Assembly: GCA_004802705.1 (NCBI GenBank)
Contig: SGPL01000207.1
Coordinates: 1-53,149 of the forward strand
DNA length: 53,149 nt
Direction: 5' to 3'
Source of the DNA: Bondarzewia mesenterica
Taxonomy: Eukaryota > Basidiomycota > Agaricomycetes > Russulales > Bondarzewiaceae
In this document: positions 47,789 through 53,149 of the stretch, piece after piece
How the letters are laid out: every line of letters starts with the position of its first letter
Numbering within the stretch: the stretch's first letter is position 1
Program-made: the position numbers and the translations under genes
Notes under the pieces: generated by a model
Database searches by the model: none
The model's input: the letters and a program-made list of their open reading frames with translations, nothing else
Told to the model about the DNA's origin: nothing

Positions 47789-49632
47789 ATGGACTACCAG
47801 CCTGTCGTTGTTCAAAAACACGCGCGGCCTGCGCTGCCGAAACATAGCGCTGAATCCCGTTATTGGAGACAATTCAAGCATCCCGTATTTGTCAAAGAAT
47901 ATGCACCCGTCACATCTGTACATTTTTCCCCGTGCAAACCACACCGATACGCCGTCACCGCTGCGACACGCGTGCAAATATATGCGCCTCGCACACAAAA
48001 GATAACGAAGACTATCTCAAGATTTAACGATGTCGCTCGCAGCGGATGTATACGCGCGGATGGCAAACTACTCGTCGCTGGAGATGATAGTGGATTGATC
48101 CAAGTGTGTGTTTTCTATTGCCTCACTTGACTTCTGTGTATCTAAATGGTTGAAATTGTTTCTATCTCCCCCAGATTTTTGACGTGAATTCTAGAGCCAT
48201 CCTCCGCACACTCGACAGCCATAAACAGCCCGTGCACGTAACTAAGTTTTCTGCCCTGGATCAAACTCAGGTGTTATCCTGCTCTGACGACACAACCGTC
48301 CGACTATGGGACGTCCCTTCACAGTCCACTATCTCCGTCTTTGACTCGCACACGGACTATGTCCGTTCGGGTCAGGTATCATCAACCGACCCTCATCTCA
48401 TCCTTACCGGTTCCTACGATGGCACTGTCCGTTTATTTGACACACGGACGGGAAATTGTGAACTGCTGATGGGTTCCAGTACCTCAGATACCAACCGCGG
48501 TACCGCGCCCGTCGAGCAGGTGCTAATGTTCCCCTCAGGGACAATCGCTCTGTCTGCAGCTGGTTCTATCCTGCGGGTGTGGGATCTTGTCGCTGGCGGC
48601 CGGTGCACTCGCGCTCTCTCGAATCACCAAAAGACCGTTACTTCCCTCGCGTTCAATTCTGATGCTTCAAGACTTCTCACCGGTGGTTTGGACCATATGG
48701 TGAAAGTTTACGACGTGAGCAACTATAATGTCGTCCATACAATGCGATATCCGGCCCCCGTGCTTTGTCTTGCCGTTTCTGTACGTCCACTTCCTGATGC
48801 TACTTGAAGAGATACTCATCTTCTCCTCTCAGCCTGATGAGACTCATATAGCGGTTGGAATGTCAGATGGCACATTGTCTGTCCGGCGTCGCCAACCAAA
48901 GGCTGCTAAGGCCTCTGCATACGACCTTCTCATCTCCTCAGCCTCTCTTCGCGCAGATACCTTCGAGTCTTTTCTCGGTGGCGCTATCCCACGGATAGGT
49001 CAGCTTCGTGTGAAGGATAAAACGAAGGCTAAACCGATCGGCGATGTTGACGAATTCAAGGTGGAGAGCAAGAGGAGACAGCGGCTGAAGGAATATGATA
49101 GATTGCTGAAAAGCTTCAAGTATTCTGCGGCTCTTGATTCTGTTCTGCGGAAGGTCTGTCATTACCGTTTTGCTCTTTATTGGCGTGTGAATGTTGATTC
49201 GTCGAATACCGCTCCATTGGTAGCAAGTGCCCCCGACGACCACATTCGCCCTCATACAAGAGCTCACTCACCGAGACGGCCTGCGAAGTGCTCTTGCGGG
49301 ACGTGATGATGTCCTGTTGGAGCCCATTCTTCGATTGCTTCTGAAGCATGTTGCCGATCCACGGTTTGGAGAAATGGTATGCGACATAGCGGGGGTCGTC
49401 ATTGGTGAGTTGCTGGTCCTTCTCTACATACCCTTCGGAATTAATATATTATTATCACCCTTTTTTCTCAGACATGTATACTCCAGTCTTGGGTCAGTCG
49501 CCTCTCATAGACTCTCTTTTCCTCCGTTTGCGGAAAAAGATTGCCGCAGAACTGCAATTCCAGAAGGAACTTGTCAAGACAAAAGGCGCCCTGGACATGA
49601 TATTCGCTTCGACAGCGCTGTCCGCACCGTGA
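47789..49632 (+). CDS. UTP15: U3 snoRNA-associated protein 15 (small-subunit processome)
   Basis: WD40 protein of the t-UTP/UtpA subcomplex, needed for pre-rRNA transcription and 18S processing in the nucleolus. The start is the ATG at 47789 (MDYQPVVVQKHARPALPKHS); an upstream in-frame TTG is not used. WD repeats: PVTSVHFSPCKPHRYAVTAA, GKLLVAGDDSGLIQ-IFDVNS, VLSCSDDTTVRLWDV, ILTGSYDGTVRLFDTRTGN, GSILRVWDLVAGGR, RLLTGGLDHMVKVYDVSNYN. The C-terminal UTP15 domain follows: DEFKVESKRRQRLKEYDRLL, KSFKYSAALDSVL, HRDGLRSALAGRDDVLLEPI, and DMYTPVLGQSPLIDSLF. The stop is at 49630-49632. Four introns are clear. It converges on CTNNBL1 with an 88-bp gap. Confidence 0.94.
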
Positions 49633-49720
49633 TCTAGTCATTTTGACGACCTTCCGGTGTTCACGCCCAGAAAAAGTAGGATATGTATGCCACGATTATA
49701 TATGTACAGTACAGATAATG

Positions 49721-52123
49721 TTAGGAGTCCTGGAGGAAGGCTATGAGGTGTTTTAAAATCTCTTTGCGCGAAAGCCCCGCATTGAAGTCACCACTTTCGT
49801 CCTCACTAATATTGTCCCTATAGATGCGCAGTGTTGTAGCGACGTCCTTGAAACTGCGACTGCGACGGTCTAGCATTTGTTTAGCGTGTGAACGAACCTG
49901 GATGAACGACCGTGAGGAATGGCAGGCGCTGGAAAAAAAATAGAATCGAACATACCCCGTCGTCCTCCATGACAATCCAAGCCAGGATGTAATCTACCGT
50001 CTGCAGTGTGTACAACCCGCCATCTAATCGCCGAAGGTACCATGCATCTTCTTCGTCATCTATCTCTTCACCGTCGGCTATGAGAGTGTTCTTTTCTGCT
50101 TCGATTTCCTTTTCGACTACTTTCAGACGAGTCTGCGCGCTCTCTCGAATATCCAATAATTTATCGGTCTTCTCGTAGTTGTTCTCGACAAACTTGGCTA
50201 ACAGACGGAGACGCGCGGGTGACTCGGACGGTAGGTTCGAGAATAGCGAAGATACAATGCTTAATGTGTGAGTAGTGTCCTCGGATGCCGGTGGCGCACC
50301 GGCTTTATGCTTTTTTGATGACTGCACGAGACCATCGTCAGAAAGACGGACGGTTGGTCAGGACAGAAGCGAGGTACTGACCTTGCCCATGAACGCTGTG
50401 AAAAGATGCTTTAATCCCAATGCTTCCACAAACACCTCACAACTTTCCGTCCCCATTTGACCTGACATGGCATGATCCAAGGTCTTGATTGACCGAGATC
50501 GTGACTGCTTTTTCTCCCTGTGAGACGAACGTTAGAAAGAAGAACGAGATATCGGTTATGATGATGCATACTTCATCATCAATACGAGAAGATCTATGCC
50601 TTCGCTTTTCAGGAAGAGCTCCTTGATCTCGGGTTCACCAAGAGCAGAACAAAGCGAATCAAATGTATTCTCCATAAATTCCGTCTCATCAGTGTCGACC
50701 GGGTCATGGCGCCGGTATTGCTGAAAAGCAATGTCAAGTTTTAATCCAGGCGAAGAGCACTGAATGGAGAAAGTATGACGTACTGAAACAACTTTGAGTA
50801 GGGTCTCAACTCCGTCTTTCTTTCCAAGTTCTAATCTATTGGATCGGCTGTTCTGCAGGAGAATTGAAAGCAACTCAGCTGCATAGCCGCGGTTGTCGTC
50901 GTGGGGTTTTAATTGGATGCGACCGAGCAGCCATGAAAGCAAAGTTGTCTTTAAAGCCAACTGTTCGGCCAGCTGAGGATTAGAGCCAACTATATTCTCA
51001 AAAATACCTACAAAGACCCTAGATTAAATGATGAACCATCCGAACTTTGGCGACTGAACGCACCTAAGATGTGGAAAATTCCTTGCCGATCTGCTTCTTC
51101 CTCTTCATTGAGGCGAGACATGTTATCAACCAGCAAATCCAATATCGAATTCTTCAGCTGTGCATGACTCATGAGGTGCACGCCGAGGGAGTAAAGTCGA
51201 GATTCATAGACTCACCAGAGCGTCTATGAGCGCCTTCAACGCAGTTTCTCGGTCTTCCTGTCCATCCTCCTCATCTTCGCCTTCGTTGCCAACGTCTTCG
51301 TCGGTCAGTTCATGTATGAGCTCCACAATATCCAAAGCAATGTCGGTATTTTCATGACTCAGGAGACCCACGATTGCTGCCACTTGACTCGAACGTACGA
51401 GTTCTGGGTAAGCCAGCTGGGGTACTTGAGCAAGGGGAAGCAAAGCTTTGATCGCACTGTCGAGGTCTGCTTCTGAATCAATGAATCTGACGAAATGCAC
51501 GTGTTACAAGGGCAGTGAAGATAAACAGCGACAGGCTCACTTTGTGGGATCATCCGGATGCTTAGATCGTTGGTCCTGATTTTTATTCGCAGCTCTTTCA
51601 AATCGCAGCAGGAGTTTCCGAACTCCCGTAATGGACAATGCCTCGATCTAATTGTGATAGATCATATAAGCCTGATGGTCTGAGAAGAAAAGGTGTACCT
51701 ACGCACATCATCAACGCCCTCCGCTCCAGAATCATCAAAGATGTTCAAAATCTGCTTCTGTTCCGTGGTCAGCCCACCACCGAAGAAACGTCCTTCCTCG
51801 TCTTCTTCTGCAAAATAATCCGCGTCACCTCCAGGAGCAAAATCACGTCCAGCATACTCGGAATCTTCCTCCTCTGCATCTCGGACAGTTGCGATTCTGG
51901 GATTGAGTTGCTTGCTTGGAGACACGCCGTTGGTAGGAGAACTGTCAGAAGGTGTGTCAAACTTCATTCTTTTCAGCATTTCTGGCGTGGGCGCATCGGG
52001 CATCCGTCTCTTATTGCCACCAGTCGGAAGTTTTGGGACCTATAGTGTATCGACGAGTCAGTAGGCAATACGTACTACAGCTAGCACTGCGATACATGCC
52101 TTGAAGATCTTGTCGATATCCAT
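49721..52123 (-). CDS. CTNNBL1: Beta-catenin-like protein 1 (spliceosome-associated, ARM repeats)
   Basis: Armadillo-type protein tied to the Prp19/CDC5L splicing complex. The first exon is only 24 nt (52100-52123, MDIDKIFK) and is joined to VPKLPTGGNKRRMPDAPTPE by an intron with a GC donor (GCATGT) and TATAG acceptor (52040-52099). Conserved blocks follow: GLTTEQKQILNIFDDSGAEG, DPTKFIDSEADLDSAIKALL, VELIHELTDEDVGNEGEDEE, ALIDALLKNSILDLLVDNMS, GIFHILGIFENIVGSNPQLA, RGYAAELLSILLQNSRSNRL, EGIDLLVLMMK and RRLDGGLYTLQTVDYILAWI. It ends LSRKEILKHLIAFLQDS at 49721. Full length for the family. About seven introns. Confidence 0.93.
52040..52099 (-). other. GC-AG intron in CTNNBL1
   Basis: The exon ends AAG and the intron starts GCATGT and ends TATAG (60 nt). 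Only this donor keeps the frame MDIDKIFK-VPKLP, which is the conserved start of the family; a GT two bases further on would shift the frame. Confidence 0.8.
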
Positions 52124-52539
52124 GGAAAGCGAATGTGTCAAAATTCACAGAATATGTTCGAAAGCGCGCGAGGTCAATACCCTTAGGTTGATTTGAATAT
52201 AGGATTTTATAACTAGTAGAGGAGCTCGACGTTGGCGGCACTGCAGTCACTCTGTAAAGTAGATACTTACTTACAGGGTGTTGCATAATAACGTGCAGGT
52301 TCGCGTTCAAAAAGTTTGTTTGGTCGTGTTGTGTCTGGGCGGAATTTGTGACATCTGTCACATCTATCCCAGGGATGGTTGTCTGTTACAATGGCTCCTC
52401 TCATCTCTATTGAGCTTCAAGAACACATATAAACGAAGCAAAGAGGTTGAATGTTCGAGACTACTGAAGTTTGTGACAAGAAACTGAGGAAAAAGGGTCT
52501 GAGGGACTCGGAGCGGGTGGACGAAAATACGTAGGCAGG
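52124..52539. other. 5' flank of CTNNBL1
   Basis: About 415 bp with no recognisable gene. Presumed promoter region, bordered on the right by repetitive GC-rich sequence. Confidence 0.4.
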
Positions 52540-53149
52540 ACCCCTGATAATAGGGGGTGAGGTCGGGTCGGCGTCCACCAGTAAAAGGCCCCCCGGCCCC
52601 GGACAGGTCGGGTAGTGCCCGGTTTTGATCCACCAGCAGGATGCCGGTCCGAGGCCGGAGGTAGGGTTTTTTGTCCACCAGTCGCCTTCCCTGTATGGGA
52701 GGTCGGGTCGGTCCAGCACCTCCATTTCAAACTCCGCAATCGTGCCAACACCGTGAACGTCCATTGATCGTCTAGTGAGCCACCGTGAATGTGCCATTTC
52801 TTACATCGTACTTCAAGTCTGGCGACATGTCCGGCTTCGTCAATTCCGAACCATTCACATTGGTCCATCCGCCGATCAGCTAAGCGGCCTTAGAAAGATT
52901 TCGACGATGTTTTTGGTTACATGCTGTTGCACAAGGAGCAGTTGGTCTTGGCAGTTGAGGCAATAGGGCAGCCCAAGACGTCGGTTAATGATGAAGATAA
53001 TGGTTTGGAGTGAGAAGACTGGGTAAATGGGCATAAATACATTATTTAAGAATTTTTGTGCTTTTTTTTTTGAAATTTTCTGAAATTTTGAGAGGTTGGG
53101 TAATTTACCCACCAGTTCCGCCAAAAAAGTTGAGGTCGGGTCACCTCAC
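52540..53149. repeat. Degenerate GC-rich repeat region at the window end
   Basis: On the minus strand a motif CTGGTGGA followed by a block containing ACCC-N-ACCTC recurs at least four times (near 52576-52560, 52640-52620, 52683-52665 and 53114-53090), alternating with GAGGTCGGGT-type sequence on the plus strand (52558, 52701, 53131). Open frames here are low-complexity and change frame between copies. A plus-strand stretch near 52895-53010 reads KDFDDVFGYMLLHKEQLVLA and then stops; it may be a relic of a mobile-element gene. I cannot name the element; it continues beyond the window. Confidence 0.5.

Overview
The window is nuclear DNA from a filamentous basidiomycete, most likely a mushroom-forming Agaricomycete. 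It is packed with protein genes cut by many short introns (about 49-63 nt, mostly GT-AG). The gene content is fungal: an NDR kinase, a verprolin, a PRM10/ThrE membrane protein, a CipC-type DUF3759 protein and a vacuolar pepsin. Exon models below were worked out by hand from reading frames and splice signals. Gene coordinates run from start codon to stop codon and include introns.

Layout, left to right: a 5'-truncated gene (1-441, +); an NDR/LATS kinase, CBK1/Orb6 (784-2689, -); a proline-rich protein of unknown function (3040-4376, -); a ThrE/PRM10 membrane protein (5314-7854, +); the head-to-head pair MED20 (8041-9149, -) and ORC4 (9339-11986, +); a CipC-like DUF3759 gene (12470-12999, -); a Tgl3/4/5-type patatin lipase (14738-18395, +); a patch of transposon and gene debris with a frameshifted PIF1-like helicase tail (about 18.6-19.6 kb); a PUB-domain protein (19870-20799, +); a large repeat protein (21019-26139, -); COP9 signalosome subunit 4 (26683-28247, +); a CTK1/CDK12-type kinase (28361-31747, -); a DCAF6/8-like WD40 protein (32621-34799, -); the head-to-head pair PEP4 (35216-36780, -) and a BRD8-like bromodomain gene (36973-39095, +); a multi-span membrane protein (40048-42365, +); a TTA-flanked MITE (42538-42977); verprolin (43137-44475, +); protein disulfide isomerase with HDEL (44774-46542, +); the head-to-head pair TCTP (46771-47553, -) and UTP15 (47789-49632, +); CTNNBL1 (49721-52123, -); and a degenerate GC-rich repeat at the right end.

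Most genes are conserved housekeeping genes of separate pathways (replication, Mediator and CTD phosphorylation, NuA4-type chromatin, ribosome processing, splicing, ubiquitin, secretion). I see no metabolic or defence cluster. Three tight divergent pairs share promoters of about 190-235 bp.

The most unusual structure is in the 21-26 kb gene. Nine consecutive small exons (87-183 nt), all of length divisible by three and all in phase 1-1, each encode a Tyr-Pro-rich unit. Every intron in the array splits the same aromatic codon of a YPxFx[LI]YP motif (Tyr at nine of ten junctions). It looks like an exon-duplication array in which units could be gained, lost or skipped without breaking the frame. 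Other points worth a second look are three evenly spaced AT-hooks in ORC4, introns at the same place in both WCGHC active sites of PDI, two GC-AG introns, and the MITE with a nested hairpin upstream of verprolin.
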